64,000 nucleotides of DNA from a bacterium (GCA_024226315.1 JAAELT010000086.1:1-64000), one strand, 5' to 3'; positions 8,239 through 18,500 are shown, numbered from the stretch's first letter. Numbers and translations are program-made. Notes: generated by a model not told the origin, from the letters alone.

Positions 8239-10302
8239 ATGGGCAAAGCGAGGTGGTCGAGCTGCTTGCTGGTGGGGATCGTGCTGGTCTTGGGCGCGGC
8301 CGGCCCGGTCTTGGCCTCGTGTCAGACGCGGTACTGCCAGTACCGCTGGGCGCTCCGGGATCTGGAGCGCGAGCAGGAGCTGCTCGAGGCGATCGAACAG
8401 GACCCGGCGGACTCGTCGCACGTGCGGCAACTGATCAGCCATCTGAAGTACAGGGCGTCCCACGAGCGTTCGGTCGCCAGATGGCGCGAGCGCTTCAAAT
8501 GGCAGGCCGAGCCCCGGTTGGTCGACACCGCCGCCGACGCCCGCATCGAGCAGGAGATGCGGCGCTGGCAGCGCGTCTACCGCCAGGGCGAGCCGGAGAC
8601 CTGGTCATCGTCCTGCCGGATTTCGGAAGCGGCCGATCCGCGGGCCGAGCTCGAGGATCTGCGCCGCAGCACTGGCCGGCAGCCCGATTCCGCGAAGCTC
8701 GCCGGGTGTCTGCAGAAGGCCCTGGTGAGCGTCGGCCGTACGGCGGAGGCGGAGGCACTGGCCGAGGCCTTCCTGGCCTCGCATCCCGACGACGACCTGG
8801 CCTGGCGCAACGCCTTGGACTTTCACCGCCAAGAGGAGCCGGGCGGCAGGGGGCAGCAGCTGCTCGAGGTGCGCGCGGCCCGGGTGCCCAACCTGGAGAA
8901 CCGGCTGCAGCTCCTCGCCTACTACCATCGGCACGATCTGGTCGGGCCGCGCGACGCGCTGGTCGAGACCCTGGAGGCCGAGGACCTGCCGCCCAACGAA
9001 GCAGGGCGGGTCTGCTGGCAGCTCGACTCACCGCGCGGCAAGGCGGACGACGGTGCCGAGCGTGCCTGTGAGCGGCGCCTCTTCGACCGACTGGCCGCCG
9101 ATCCGAGCGAAGAGACGGAGAACGAGCGGAAGTCGTTGGTTGAGAGCCTGCTGCACGATGCCAGGCGCCGCGACGACTGGGCGACCATCGAGCATGTGCT
9201 CGCGAGCTTGCCGCCGGATCACTTGGTCTACGCCTGGCACGATGTTGTCGACGGTGCGGAGGAGACGGGCTGCCCGCGATTCGTCGAAGCCGCCAGGCAG
9301 CTCCTGCGGACGGTCGCTCCCGGTACGTCGGAGCACTCGTTGCGGAATGCCGAGGCGCTCGCCAGGCTGTTCGAGAGCTGTTCCCGCCCTGATCTCGCCC
9401 TGGAGACCCTGGCGCCCTATCTGGCGTCTCCGGTTAACGATCTCGAGGCCGCGAGAAACGCCCTGGCGGCGGTCGCGGCGCGCCGCAAGCTGGAGCAGCC
9501 CCACCCCCTCCTCTACGACTATCGGAGGTTGTCCGGGCCCGGGTCCCCGCTCTCCGCCGAGGAGCGGCGTCTCGCGGCGCGGCGCTGGGTGGATCGATCG
9601 CCCGATTTGATCGAGCCTGCTCACAACCTGATCGCGGTCTACGAGCGGGACGGGCTCCACGACGAGGCCGCGCGGTGGCTGTTGCAGGTCGCCGCCCGCC
9701 ATCCGGAGAATCCCGACATACCCCTGACGGTGGGATTCACGGCCCTGCGCTGGCGGCGTCACGACCTGGTCGCCTCGGCGATCGGCATCATCGAGGCGTC
9801 GCCGCACGCCAACGCGCGGCACCGGGCCGAAGCCGCCTATCTCGAAGGGACCGTCGCCCGCCGGGAGGGGCATTGGGAGCAGGCCAGCGATCTGCTCTTG
9901 CACTATTTCACCCTGCGCCAGCGCTTCGACGCCTGCGGGGAATGCGACCTGGGCCTGATGGCGCATCTCGCCAAGACCGGGGACTCCGAGCGTCTGGCCT
10001 GGTATCTCGAAGCCCGCGCCGCCGCCCGGGCCGAGTTCCAGAAGCTGCACCGCAACAGCACGCTTCGCCGTGGCGCCGAGGTGCCCACCGACCGGTTTCT
10101 GCCGCAGTGGGTCGAGACCGCCGCCGCCGGGCAGTGCACATTCCCCACGACCGCCGCCTACCTCGAGCGCCTCGCCGCCGAAGGCGGCGGCGAGGTCGCT
10201 CGGAAGCGGCTGGCGAACATGCAATCGGACGCGATCTGTCCAGTCGTCGCGACGCCGGTGGTCTCCGAATCCACCGCCAGGGCTCTGACGCGGATCAACT
10301 GA
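8239..10302 (+). CDS. secreted TPR-like repeat protein
   Basis: ATG 8239 is chosen because GAGGAGG precedes it and a signal peptide follows (WSSCLLVGIVLVLGAAGPVLA then S-C). The frame extends further upstream without support. The mature part of about 660 residues is mostly helical, with loosely repeated 34-residue units rich in A, L and E. Examples are AKLAGCLQKALVSVGRTAEA, and later blocks around LETLAPYLASP and HDEAARWLLQVAARHPENPD. This is typical of tetratricopeptide solenoids. No enzyme motif is present. The signal peptide has ASC rather than a strict lipobox, so it is either periplasmic or a weak lipoprotein candidate. The likely role is as a protein-protein scaffold; the partner is unknown. 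Confidence 0.75.
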   Translation: MGKARWSSCLLVGIVLVLGAAGPVLASCQTRYCQYRWALRDLEREQELLEAIEQDPADSSHVRQLISHLKYRASHERSVARWRERFKWQAEPRLVDTAADARIEQEMRRWQRVYRQGEPETWSSSCRISEAADPRAELEDLRRSTGRQPDSAKLAGCLQKALVSVGRTAEAEALAEAFLASHPDDDLAWRNALDFHRQEEPGGRGQQLLEVRAARVPNLENRLQLLAYYHRHDLVGPRDALVETLEAEDLPPNEAGRVCWQLDSPRGKADDGAERACERRLFDRLAADPSEETENERKSLVESLLHDARRRDDWATIEHVLASLPPDHLVYAWHDVVDGAEETGCPRFVEAARQLLRTVAPGTSEHSLRNAEALARLFESCSRPDLALETLAPYLASPVNDLEAARNALAAVAARRKLEQPHPLLYDYRRLSGPGSPLSAEERRLAARRWVDRSPDLIEPAHNLIAVYERDGLHDEAARWLLQVAARHPENPDIPLTVGFTALRWRRHDLVASAIGIIEASPHANARHRAEAAYLEGTVARREGHWEQASDLLLHYFTLRQRFDACGECDLGLMAHLAKTGDSERLAWYLEARAAARAEFQKLHRNSTLRRGAEVPTDRFLPQWVETAAAGQCTFPTTAAYLERLAAEGGGEVARKRLANMQSDAICPVVATPVVSESTARALTRIN

Positions 10303-10321
10303 TCGGAGAATCGCCGCCCGA

Positions 10322-10804
10322 TCACGACTCGACGTGCAATGCCTCGCCTGTCTTCAGGTAGTGCTCGAGCATGCGCTCCTCGGTCTTGATCAAGGTGGCG
10401 AAGTCTTCCTCGCGCAGCGCGGCGACGTGGGCATCGCCGGCTTCGTCCAGGGCGGTGATCTCCTGTCGCCACAGCAGCCGGGTGGAGCCGTCGTCATCGG
10501 GCTCGAGGGTGATGTCGTAGCGGATGACGCGCAAGGGGTTGACGCGTACGAAGCTGATGCGCCGGGGCGGCTCGTAGCGGCTGACGACCCAGGTGTCTTT
10601 GACGTCGTCGCCGGTGCGGAAGACGCAGCCGTCTTCGGCCAGGCCGGACTCGGTGTAGACCAGATCGCACCCCCAGGCGGGAATCCAGTCGTACTCGCGG
10701 ACGGGGCAGAGCAGGGGGAAGATGGCCTCGGGGGTGGCGCTGACGTGCTGGGTCTCGCTGAAACGCAGGCGGGCGCGGTCGGTCTTGGGTGGGCTGGGGT
10801 GCAT
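10322..10804 (-). CDS. SRPBCC (START-like) family protein
   Basis: The start at 10804 is supported by AGAGGAG 8 nt upstream, which discards an upstream in-frame extension. The 160-residue protein begins with ARLRFSETQHVSATPEAIFP, the first strand and helix of the SRPBCC/START hydrophobic-ligand fold. A strand pattern ending in a long C-terminal helix (LIKTEERMLEHYLKTGEAL) follows. Families with this fold include polyketide cyclases and activators; the ligand is unknown. TTGACC lies upstream on the minus strand near 10862 as a possible -35, but no good -10 follows. Confidence 0.8.
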   Translation of the reverse strand: MHPSPPKTDRARLRFSETQHVSATPEAIFPLLCPVREYDWIPAWGCDLVYTESGLAEDGCVFRTGDDVKDTWVVSRYEPPRRISFVRVNPLRVIRYDITLEPDDDGSTRLLWRQEITALDEAGDAHVAALREEDFATLIKTEERMLEHYLKTGEALHVES

Positions 10805-10878
10805 GGTGGGCTCCTCTTTGGTCGAAGTGAGAGCCCACCCTAAGGTGTGAAGCCGTAGACGGGTCAAGCATCTTTTTT

Positions 10879-10905
10879 CGGAACTTCCGCGACCCTCGGA
10901 GGGTC
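10879..10905. other. two adjacent short palindromes in an intergenic gap
   Basis: CGGAACTTCCG (10879-10889) and GACCCTCGGAGGGTC (10891-10905) are perfect palindromes one base apart, about 110 nt after the subtilase stop and upstream of the SRPBCC gene. They could be a terminator for the subtilase or an operator. There is no U-tract on the minus strand after the hairpins. Confidence 0.35.
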
Positions 10906-11016
10906 CCGAACAGTGAGCCGGGGAGAGCCCGCCGGCGGCCTCGAACGCGGATTCGCCGCAGCCGGGTCTGGGGGCCAGCCACGGCACCGAGGCCGACGGC
11001 GTGTCTCTCCCTGGCT

Positions 11017-13044
11017 CTACTGCACGACGGTCGAGTCCTGGTTGTTCGCCGGATCCGGGTCCTCGACCGAGCCGCTGACGGTGGCGTCGGCCTGGAGCGG
11101 CGGGCTGGGCGGGGATTCCGAACGCCACACCCGCCAGGAGAGGGTGGTGCTGCCGCCGGCCAACAGCGTGCCGAGGTCACAGGTGTAGGTCTGCGGGAAG
11201 GGCTCCCATCCCGGTCCGCTGATCACCAGGTCGCAGTCCTGGGCGGCGCCCAGAGGCACCACTGTTTGACCGAGGGGCAGGGCCTGGAAGCCGGGGGCGT
11301 GGACGCGGCCGAAGACGACGACCAGCTCGACGTCCTCGCCGGCGCTTGGGCCGAGGTTGTCCACCGTGGCGTTGACGTCGATGGGTGGTGGCGCGATGAT
11401 GCCGCCGCCGCCGATCGCCTTGCCGGCCGCCTGTGCGAAGCTCGCCTTGTCGTTGCTGTTGGTCTGGGTCAGCTCCACCGCCAGGTCGGCGGCGGGCGCC
11501 GCGCCGACGCGCAGCAGGCGGTTGGGCGAGTTGCCGATCGAGTAAGGGCTGCCCGGCGTGTCCTCGAGCACGCCGACGACAGCGAGGTCGATGATCGCCT
11601 GCTGCACCTGCTGCGGGGTGGCGGCGGGGTTCTCTTCGAGATAGAGCGCCGCCGCGCCGGTGACGTGAGGTGCCGCCATCGAGGTGCCGGAGAGGCGGCA
11701 GCCGCCGCTGGCGTCCTTCGCGGCCGAGGTGATGTGCGAGGCAGGAGCCCAGACGTCGATGCAGGTGCCGGTGTTGGAGCCGCAGTCGTACAGCGGGCCG
11801 CCCGGCGGGTCCGGATCGCACCAGACGTTGTAGCCGGGATCCGGGTCGCCATCGGTGGTCCGCGGTCCCTCGCGGCGCCAGCGGCCGTCGATCTCCGCGG
11901 CCCCGACCCGGTTGACGTCGGCGCCGCCGACCACGAGGGCGTCGGGAACCTCGTCGCCGATGGTGCGGCTGCAGGCGACGGAATCGTCCTGGTTGCCGGC
12001 CGCCTGCACGAACTGGATTCCCGCGTCGAGCAGGCTCTGGACGCTGGCGGCGATGATGCCGTCCCAGGTGGTGACGTTGGCGCCACTCATGTTGACCACT
12101 GCCGGCGTCAGGCCTCGACCGATGATGTAGTCGAGCGCCCGGATGACCATGTCGGCGGTACCGCCGCGACGGGGGGGGGCCGGCCCCGACCCATCTGGAT
12201 CGTCGCAGCCGTCGATGTCGGGATTCACTTCGTCACCACACCCGCAGAAGTCGTAGAACTTGACCGGGTGCAGGGTGACGTCCTTGGCCACGCCCCAGGT
12301 GGTCGAACCGATGATTCCCGTCACGTGGGTGCCGTGGCCGTGCGGGATGCAATCGAAGGTGTTGTCGCGCAGCGGATCGAACGGGTTCAGGATGGTGCGG
12401 TTGGCCCAGATGCCACGCACGATGCGGCCGTCGAACTCGCCGGGGAAGTCGTTGACGCCGGTGTCGATGATGAAGACGTGGACGCCGTCGCCGGTGAGCT
12501 CGTAGTCGTAGAACCCGTCTCGCGGCAGAGCGTCCTGGTCGATGCGGTCGAGGCCCCAGTTGCCCTGGCAGTCGTAGCCGGGCTCCCGGGGATCGAGCTC
12601 GGGGCAGTCGATCGCCTGCGAGCCGCCGCCGGTGAGCACCTGGGTCAGCCGCGAGCCGACGGCCGGATGGCAGCTGCCGATGACGCCGCCGGTCAAGGCG
12701 GGGGAGGCGACGAAGCGGTTCTGCTCCACCAGCGCCACCGCCGGATCCCGGGCCAGCGCCAGGGCGTCCTCTTTCGAGATCTCGAGCAGCGCGCCCTTGA
12801 TCGCCCGCTCGTAGGTCACCATCGTCTGGCCGCGGTAGGTGACGGCGAGCGACTCGATCGCCTCACGCACCGAGGGCTTCGCCGAGTCGATGTCGCCCGG
12901 GCCGCGGGCCGCCTCGTCGCGGAGCATCACCAGGTACTGGCCTTCGATGGCGTCCTCGGCGGCCGATCCTGCCGGCGCCCAGGCTCCCGAGGCCAACAAG
13001 ACGATGGAAAGGTACGAAATCACCCGAGCTGAACGTTGGGTCAT
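11017..13044 (-). CDS. secreted subtilisin-like serine protease (S8)
   Basis: The start at 13044 has GGAGG 5 nt upstream and gives a signal peptide (ISYLSIVLLASGAWAPAGSAA). An I9-type propeptide-like region follows (GQYLVMLRDEA ... TYERAIKGALLEISKEDALAL ... VEQN). The catalytic triad is Asp near residue 193 (FIIDTGVN), His near 239 (HGHGTHVTG) and Ser near 455 (LSGTSMAAPHVTGAAAL), with the oxyanion Asn in AAGNQDD near 351. Cysteine-rich inserts in and around the catalytic domain suggest disulfides. Residues about 520-675 form a beta-rich DUF11/CARDB-like domain (NATVDNLGPSAGEDVELVV). The protein is probably exported. A C9 run (12171-12179 on the opposite strand) lies in the coding region. Confidence 0.92.
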   Translation of the reverse strand: MTQRSARVISYLSIVLLASGAWAPAGSAAEDAIEGQYLVMLRDEAARGPGDIDSAKPSVREAIESLAVTYRGQTMVTYERAIKGALLEISKEDALALARDPAVALVEQNRFVASPALTGGVIGSCHPAVGSRLTQVLTGGGSQAIDCPELDPREPGYDCQGNWGLDRIDQDALPRDGFYDYELTGDGVHVFIIDTGVNDFPGEFDGRIVRGIWANRTILNPFDPLRDNTFDCIPHGHGTHVTGIIGSTTWGVAKDVTLHPVKFYDFCGCGDEVNPDIDGCDDPDGSGPAPPRRGGTADMVIRALDYIIGRGLTPAVVNMSGANVTTWDGIIAASVQSLLDAGIQFVQAAGNQDDSVACSRTIGDEVPDALVVGGADVNRVGAAEIDGRWRREGPRTTDGDPDPGYNVWCDPDPPGGPLYDCGSNTGTCIDVWAPASHITSAAKDASGGCRLSGTSMAAPHVTGAAALYLEENPAATPQQVQQAIIDLAVVGVLEDTPGSPYSIGNSPNRLLRVGAAPAADLAVELTQTNSNDKASFAQAAGKAIGGGGIIAPPPIDVNATVDNLGPSAGEDVELVVVFGRVHAPGFQALPLGQTVVPLGAAQDCDLVISGPGWEPFPQTYTCDLGTLLAGGSTTLSWRVWRSESPPSPPLQADATVSGSVEDPDPANNQDSTVVQ

Positions 13045-13230
13045 GGTCTCCTCCAGTTGCTGCTGCATTTGTGTCCGTCGGGCGGGCTGTATCCCGCCCC
13101 CATTCAGCAACGCGGAACGGGAGCCCGGTTTTGACTCAACGCCGCAAACCGACCGTGATCTGTAAGAATGAGAAGCGGCCTCTCCGGGAGCCGGTGCCCA
13201 CGGGAAGGCAGATGGAGGAAAGAAGACACG

Positions 13231-14058
13231 ATGTCCCTCAGGCGGAAGATCCTCGCGGGCATGATTGCCGTCGCCTTGGTGGCGATGGTCTGGGCCACAC
13301 CGGCCGTGGGTGAGGAGGCATGGACCGACGCGGAGAAGGAAGACTTCCTGCTGCGGGCCGAGATCACCAGCGAGCAACGACTCTCGGTCGGTATCACCGG
13401 CTCGCGGCGCGCCACGCTGTCGCTCGGCTCACGGTCTCACGATGCCCACATCCAGACGATCGACGTCTTCAAGCGCAACCTCCAGGTGGGCGATCAGACC
13501 CACCTGGTGTTCCGCGACAGTTACCGTTACAACATCGCCGCCTACCGTCTGGACCGCATGCTCGGGCTCCACATGGTGCCGGTGTCGGTCGAGCGTGTGG
13601 TCAAGGGAGAGAAGGCGGCGGTCACCTGGTGGGTAGACGACGTCCAGATGATGGAGAAGGAGCGGCAGGAGAGAGGGCTGCGGGCCCCGAGCCCGCGCTC
13701 CTGGAGCTACCAGCTCCACGACCGGGAGGTCTTCAGACATCTCGTCTACAACCTCGACCTCAATCAAGGCAACATCCTGATCACCCACGGCTGGCGGGTC
13801 TGGCTGGTGGACTTCACCCGCGCCTTCAAACCCACCAAGAAACTAAAGAACCCGGCTGCGCTGCGTCGGATCGAGAGCACGCTGTTGGCGCGCTTGCGAG
13901 GCCTGGACAGAGAGAGCCTCGAGGCCCGCCTGGCCGATTGTCTGACCGGGCAGGAGATCAAGATGCTGCTGGCGCGGCGCGACGCGATGGTCGAGGTCTT
14001 CGAGCGCCGGATCGCGGAGAAGGGGCGCCCCGCCGTGGTCTACGAGGATCCGGGCTGA
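13231..14058 (+). CDS. secreted kinase-like protein (Fam20C/HipA-like motifs)
   Basis: ATG 13231 follows GGAGGAAAG and opens a signal peptide (RKILAGMIAVALVAMVWATPAVG). The mature part of about 250 residues has FRDSYRYNIAAYRLDRMLGL followed by VPVSVER, then LVYNLDLNQGNILI and VWLVDFTRAF. These resemble, in order, the LDR-lG...vP block, the D-x-N-x-x-N catalytic/Mg loop and the D-x-x-R-A-F metal motif of atypical secretory kinases (Fam20C/Fjx1) and HipA/PI3K-like folds. This resemblance was judged by eye. No glycine-rich loop is obvious. It lies divergent from the secreted subtilase and 186 bp away. If it is a kinase, it would act outside the cytoplasm, and its phosphate donor is an open question. 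Confidence 0.65.
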   Translation: MSLRRKILAGMIAVALVAMVWATPAVGEEAWTDAEKEDFLLRAEITSEQRLSVGITGSRRATLSLGSRSHDAHIQTIDVFKRNLQVGDQTHLVFRDSYRYNIAAYRLDRMLGLHMVPVSVERVVKGEKAAVTWWVDDVQMMEKERQERGLRAPSPRSWSYQLHDREVFRHLVYNLDLNQGNILITHGWRVWLVDFTRAFKPTKKLKNPAALRRIESTLLARLRGLDRESLEARLADCLTGQEIKMLLARRDAMVEVFERRIAEKGRPAVVYEDPG

Positions 14059-14063
14059 CGCCC

Positions 14064-14405
14064 TCAGTCTTCCTCGGTCTCCTCCTGGGCCAGATCCGTG
14101 GCCTTGCGTTCGATGAGGTGCGCCATCAGGTCGTCGATGACGTCGAGCACCTCGCCCACCGGGCACATGTCGTCGACCACGTGGGTCGCGACCTCGCCGT
14201 CGACGTCCTCGGGTAGGAAATGCAGCTCGTACTGCCGGGCGTCGGGCATCGGCAGAGAACGGGAAACGGAAGTCGCGCTCAAGTTTTCCGCCGTCAAGTG
14301 CTCCTCGATTCGGCGGGCGAGCTCCTCGGGCAGGTCGGCGGTGTCGATTTCGCCCTCGACGTCGAGAGCGCCGAGCCCGCCGGAGCTTCTGAGTCGCAAC
14401 TTCAT
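14064..14405 (-). CDS. emfourin-type protealysin inhibitor
   Basis: The ATG at 14405 follows GGAAGGGG, giving a 113-residue protein (MKLRLRSSGGLGALDVEGEI ... LPEELARRIEEHL ... RQYELHF). The start MK-x-R-x-x-x-SGG and the DLPxxLA helix followed by a QYxL strand are the emfourin pattern. These proteins are small cytoplasmic or secreted inhibitors encoded beside protealysin-like M4 proteases. The gene starts 17 bp after the M4 protease stop, on the same strand, so the two are co-transcribed. The acidic C-terminal tail (about ten D and E residues) is longer than I would expect. Confidence 0.75.
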   Translation of the reverse strand: MKLRLRSSGGLGALDVEGEIDTADLPEELARRIEEHLTAENLSATSVSRSLPMPDARQYELHFLPEDVDGEVATHVVDDMCPVGEVLDVIDDLMAHLIERKATDLAQEETEED

Positions 14406-14422
14406 CTCGGCCCCTTCCAGCC

Positions 14423-15493
14423 TCAGACGTTGATCCCCACGAGCTTCCACGCCCGCCGGGTGAGGATGGCCTCGCGGCTGCCGGCACCGAACCGCTTGCG
14501 CGCCTTCGCGACCGTCATGTCTGCCCACTCGGCGAAGGTGGCGTGGGGGTTGTTGACGTCCTGCAGGGTGTCGTACCAGATGTGGCCGGCCTTCTCCCAC
14601 GCCTTGCCGCCCAGGTACTGGGCGGTCAGGTAGAAGGCGTGGTTGGGGATTCCCGAGTTCAAGTGGACGCCGCCGTTGTCGCGGGTGGTGTTGAGGTAGT
14701 CGTCCATGTGGAAAGGCTGCGGGTCCTTGCCCAGCAGGCGGTCGTCGTAGGCCGCGCCTGGCGCCTTCATCGAGCGCAGGGCCTCGCCGTTGATGTCGTC
14801 GCCGAGGATTTCGGCGCCGATCAGCCAGTCGGCCTCGGCGGCGCTCTGGCCTTTCTTGTACTGGTCGGTGAGTACGCCGAAGACGTCGGCGAAGCTCTCG
14901 TTGAGGGCGCCCGATTGATCCTGGTAGACCAGGCCGCCGGAGAACTGCACCACGCCGTGGGAGAGCTCGTGGCCGATCACCGACAGCGAGCCGGTGAGGG
15001 GCTTGAAGATGCGGCCGTCGCCGTCGCCGTAGGCCATCTGCTCGCCGTTCCAGAAGGCGTTGTTGAATTTCCGGCGCACGTGCACGCTCGACTTCATCGT
15101 CAGCCCCTGGCCGTCGAGGGAGTCGCGCTGGTACTGCTCGAAGTAGAGGTTGTAGGTGTCGCCGGCGCCGTCATAGGCCTCGTCGGCCTGCTGGTCGCCG
15201 TTCGACGGCTCGCCCTCGGTACGCACGAGGGTGCCCGGCAGGGTCGCCCGCTTTTTCGCGTCGTAGACCTCGCGCCGGAGCATGGGGATGGCGCCGCGGG
15301 AGACTCTCGGCGCCGCCTGGAAGGCGGTCGGAGGAGACGCCTCCTGGCGCGCTATTCGCGCCTTGTGGGCCTCGCGATGGAGGGCGTCGCACATCTTCCG
15401 CATCTTGGCGTCGCCGCGCATGCGCACGGCTTCGATCATGTGAGGCGGCAGGATGCACTGCATCGGGTGGCTGGGGGTGGTGTGATCACACAT
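14423..15493 (-). CDS. protealysin-like M4 metallopeptidase
   Basis: Zinc motif HELSH near residue 174 and the glutamate of NESFADVFG near 195 are the thermolysin (M4) zinc ligands. The C-terminal His block is GGVHLNSGIPNHAFYL. ATG 15493 has AGGAGGG upstream. Unlike classical secreted M4 enzymes there is no signal peptide; instead a short propeptide carries ILPPHMI, the PPL-like motif of protealysins. At 356 residues it matches the short protealysin group. The following gene is the matching emfourin inhibitor, so the cell probably keeps this protease silent until export or a trigger. Confidence 0.9.
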   Translation of the reverse strand: MCDHTTPSHPMQCILPPHMIEAVRMRGDAKMRKMCDALHREAHKARIARQEASPPTAFQAAPRVSRGAIPMLRREVYDAKKRATLPGTLVRTEGEPSNGDQQADEAYDGAGDTYNLYFEQYQRDSLDGQGLTMKSSVHVRRKFNNAFWNGEQMAYGDGDGRIFKPLTGSLSVIGHELSHGVVQFSGGLVYQDQSGALNESFADVFGVLTDQYKKGQSAAEADWLIGAEILGDDINGEALRSMKAPGAAYDDRLLGKDPQPFHMDDYLNTTRDNGGVHLNSGIPNHAFYLTAQYLGGKAWEKAGHIWYDTLQDVNNPHATFAEWADMTVAKARKRFGAGSREAILTRRAWKLVGINV

Positions 15494-15568
15494 GGCGGCC
15501 CTCCTTTTTGCGCGCGTTCCGAAGCGAGTCAACGACAATTCGGCCAAGAGATCATTATACGGCAAGGC

Positions 15569-18500
15569 TCATGGGGCGGCGCGGAGCCATTCCTGTTCGA
15601 GTGCCGTCGCCAGCTCGCGGACGTGAGGCTCGCGGACCATGCTGTAGTGGTCGCCACCGACCAGGCGGACGTCCACCTCTCCGACCAGCTCGCCCCAGCC
15701 GAGGGTCGGATCCCCCCGCCAGTCGTGCGAGCGCAGCAGCGTCAGGCGACCGGGATAGGGTCGCGGCCGGTAGCGTTTCATCGCTCCGTCGTTGGTCTCG
15801 AACAGGCGGTACAGCCGTTCGAGCTCGCCGAGATCGAGGTCTCCCGCGAGCAGGCCAGAGCGCCGGCCGAAGTCGAGGATCCGGCGCAGGCCCTGCTCGG
15901 TGGTCAGGTCGCCCCAGGGGATCGGGGGCTCCGGCGTGGAACCGTTAGTGAGCCCCAGGTTCGCGGCGAAACCCTGCAGGATCGGCTCGGCGTGGATGGC
16001 CTGGGCGCTCGGCGAGCCCGGTGCGGCACAATCGATCAGGGTCAGGGCGCCGACGCGCTCGCCGCGGGCGTGGAGCCGGCGGGCGATCTCGAACGCCACA
16101 ACCCCGCCCATGGACCAGCCGCCCAGCAGATAGGGTCTCGGCGCCTGGCGAAGGCGGATCTCGCCCAGGTAGTGCCGTGCCATACCGTCGACGTCGCGCA
16201 GCAGGGGCTGGCCGTTGCGGCCGGGGGATTGCAGGCCGTAGAACGGCCGGTCGGCGCCCAGGTGGCGAGCCAGATCGGCGTAGCACAGGACGTTGCCGCC
16301 CACCGGATGCACACAGAAGAAGGGCGGGCGGCCGTTTCCCTGGGCGATCTCGACCAGCGCCGGTTGCTCCGGAGCATCTCCCGGGGCGTCTTCCACAGCT
16401 TTTCCGATGTGGCGGGCCAGGCCGGCCAGCGTGGGCTCGGCGAACAGAGTCGCCAAAAACAGCCGCCGGTCGAATCGGCGCTCGATCTCCGCCATCAGCC
16501 GCACGGCGCGCAGGGAGTGGCCGCCGAGGGCGAAGAAGTCGTCGTGGCGGCCGACCTGACCGACGCCCAGAACTTCAGCCCAGACGTCCGCCAGCGCCCG
16601 TTCCATCTCCGTGACCGGCTCCTCGTACGTCTGCCGTCCGCCGTCGACGCGGCCGAGCTCGATTCGCCCGAGCTCGGCCGCGTCGACCTTGCCGTGCCGG
16701 TTGAGCGGCAGAGCGTCGAGGGCAAGAAAGAGCGAGGGCACCATGGGCTCCGGCAGCCGCTCCGCGAGGAAGGCACGAAGGGCCGGCGGCATCTCGGCCG
16801 GTGGGCGTGGAACCACGAAGGCGGCCAGCACCTGGTCCCTGGTGACGGTCTGGCGGGCCAGGACCGCGGCGTCGAGCACCGCCGGGTGGCGGCGCAGCGC
16901 GCGCTCCACTTCGCCGGGCTCGATCCGGAAGCCACGGATCTTGATCTGCTGGTCGAGCCGCCCCAGGATCTCCAGGTTGCCGTCGGCCAGGACGCGTACG
17001 CGGTCGCCGGTGCGGTAAACGCGCGAGCCCGGAGCTGGCGAGTGCGGGTCCGGTACGAATCGTTCGGCGGTGGCCGCCGGCCGGCCGACGTAGCCGCGCG
17101 CCAGACCGGGGCCGCTGAGATGAAGCTCCCCGGGCACTCCCACGGCCGCCAGCTCGGAGCGCCGGTCGAGAACGAGAGCTCGAGTACCGGCGAACGGCCG
17201 CCCGATGGGCACTGGCGTGCCGTCATTGAGAGCGAAGCCGGCCGAGCGCGCTTCGAAGAAGGTCGAGTCGATGGCCGCCTCGGTGACGCCGTAGGAGCTG
17301 ACCACCCGGGCCTTCCTGCCCATGCCACGTGCCAGCCGGCGCAGGTCGGCCATGCGCCAGGCGTCGGAGCCGACGGCAAGCAGCCGCATGTGCTCGAGCC
17401 TGGAGCTCCCGGTTTCGAGCTCACGGGCCAGCAGCTCGGCCAGGGCTGGTACGAGCTCGACACAGTCGATCCGCTGGCGCCGCAGCAGCTCGACCAGGCG
17501 CCGCGGCTCGAGCACCCGCCGTCTTCGGCCGAGCACCAGGGTGGCGCCGGTGCCCAGCGCTCGCAGCAGGTCGCCGCTGGCGACGTCGAAGGTGAACGCC
17601 GCGACCTGAAGGTGCCGCCGAGCGACGTCGCGCAGGCGGTACGTGTGTTCCCAGGCGCTCAGCACGCTCGACAGGGCATCGTGCTCGATCATCACGCCCT
17701 TGGGCACGCCGGTCGATCCCGAGGTGTGGAGCACGTAGGCCAGGTTGCGAGGGCCTGCTACCTGGACTGGGGGATGGTGCCGGTCGCCGTGGTCAGCATC
17801 GTCGACCTGTCGGAGGTCGTCCCAGTCGTCGAGATCGAGCACGGGCGTCGGCTCAGCGGCCTCCGGGGGAAGGCCGCGAGCGATCAGCAGGCTGGCGCCG
17901 GAGCCGTCGAGCAGTGCCTTCAGGCGCCGGGGCGCCTGGCGCGGCGCCACTGGTACGTAGGCGCCGCCGGCCGCCAGCACGGCGAGCATCGCGACCACCA
18001 TCTCCTCGCCGTCGAGCGCCAGCGCCACGCGGCTCTCGACGCCCACACCGAGGCGCTGCAGGCTTCGGCTCAGGCGGCCGGCGCGACGTTCGAGGTAGCC
18101 GTAGGTGAGCGTGCGCTCGTCGCCCTCCGGAGTCTCCGAAACCAGCGCCACGGCGTCCGGAACGCGCGCCGCCTCGGTCCAGAAGCGTTGATGCACGGTC
18201 AGCTCGGACCTCGCGGGCACTTCGCCGTCGCGACGGCTCCACTCGACAATCAGCTGGTGGCGTTCACCAGCGGTGAGCAGTGGTAGGTCACCGAGCCGCC
18301 CCTCGTCGCCGTGCTCGACCATACCGGCAAGGACGGTCTCGAGCTGGCGCAGCAGGCGGGTCGCGGTTACCGCCTCCAGGCGGGTCGGATCGACACTCGC
18401 CTCGAGCGTCAGCCGCGAGCCGGGCAGGATACCCAGGGTCAGCGGATAGTTGGTCTGGCTGTAGCCCCTGAAACTCCCGATTGCCAGGCCGGCGCGTTGT

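Noticed and set aside
14543-18286. 1247-residue plus-strand ORF opposite the NRPS
   Set aside because: The minus-strand NRPS has complete domain motifs over the same bases; the plus frame is a GC-rich shadow with no recognisable motif.
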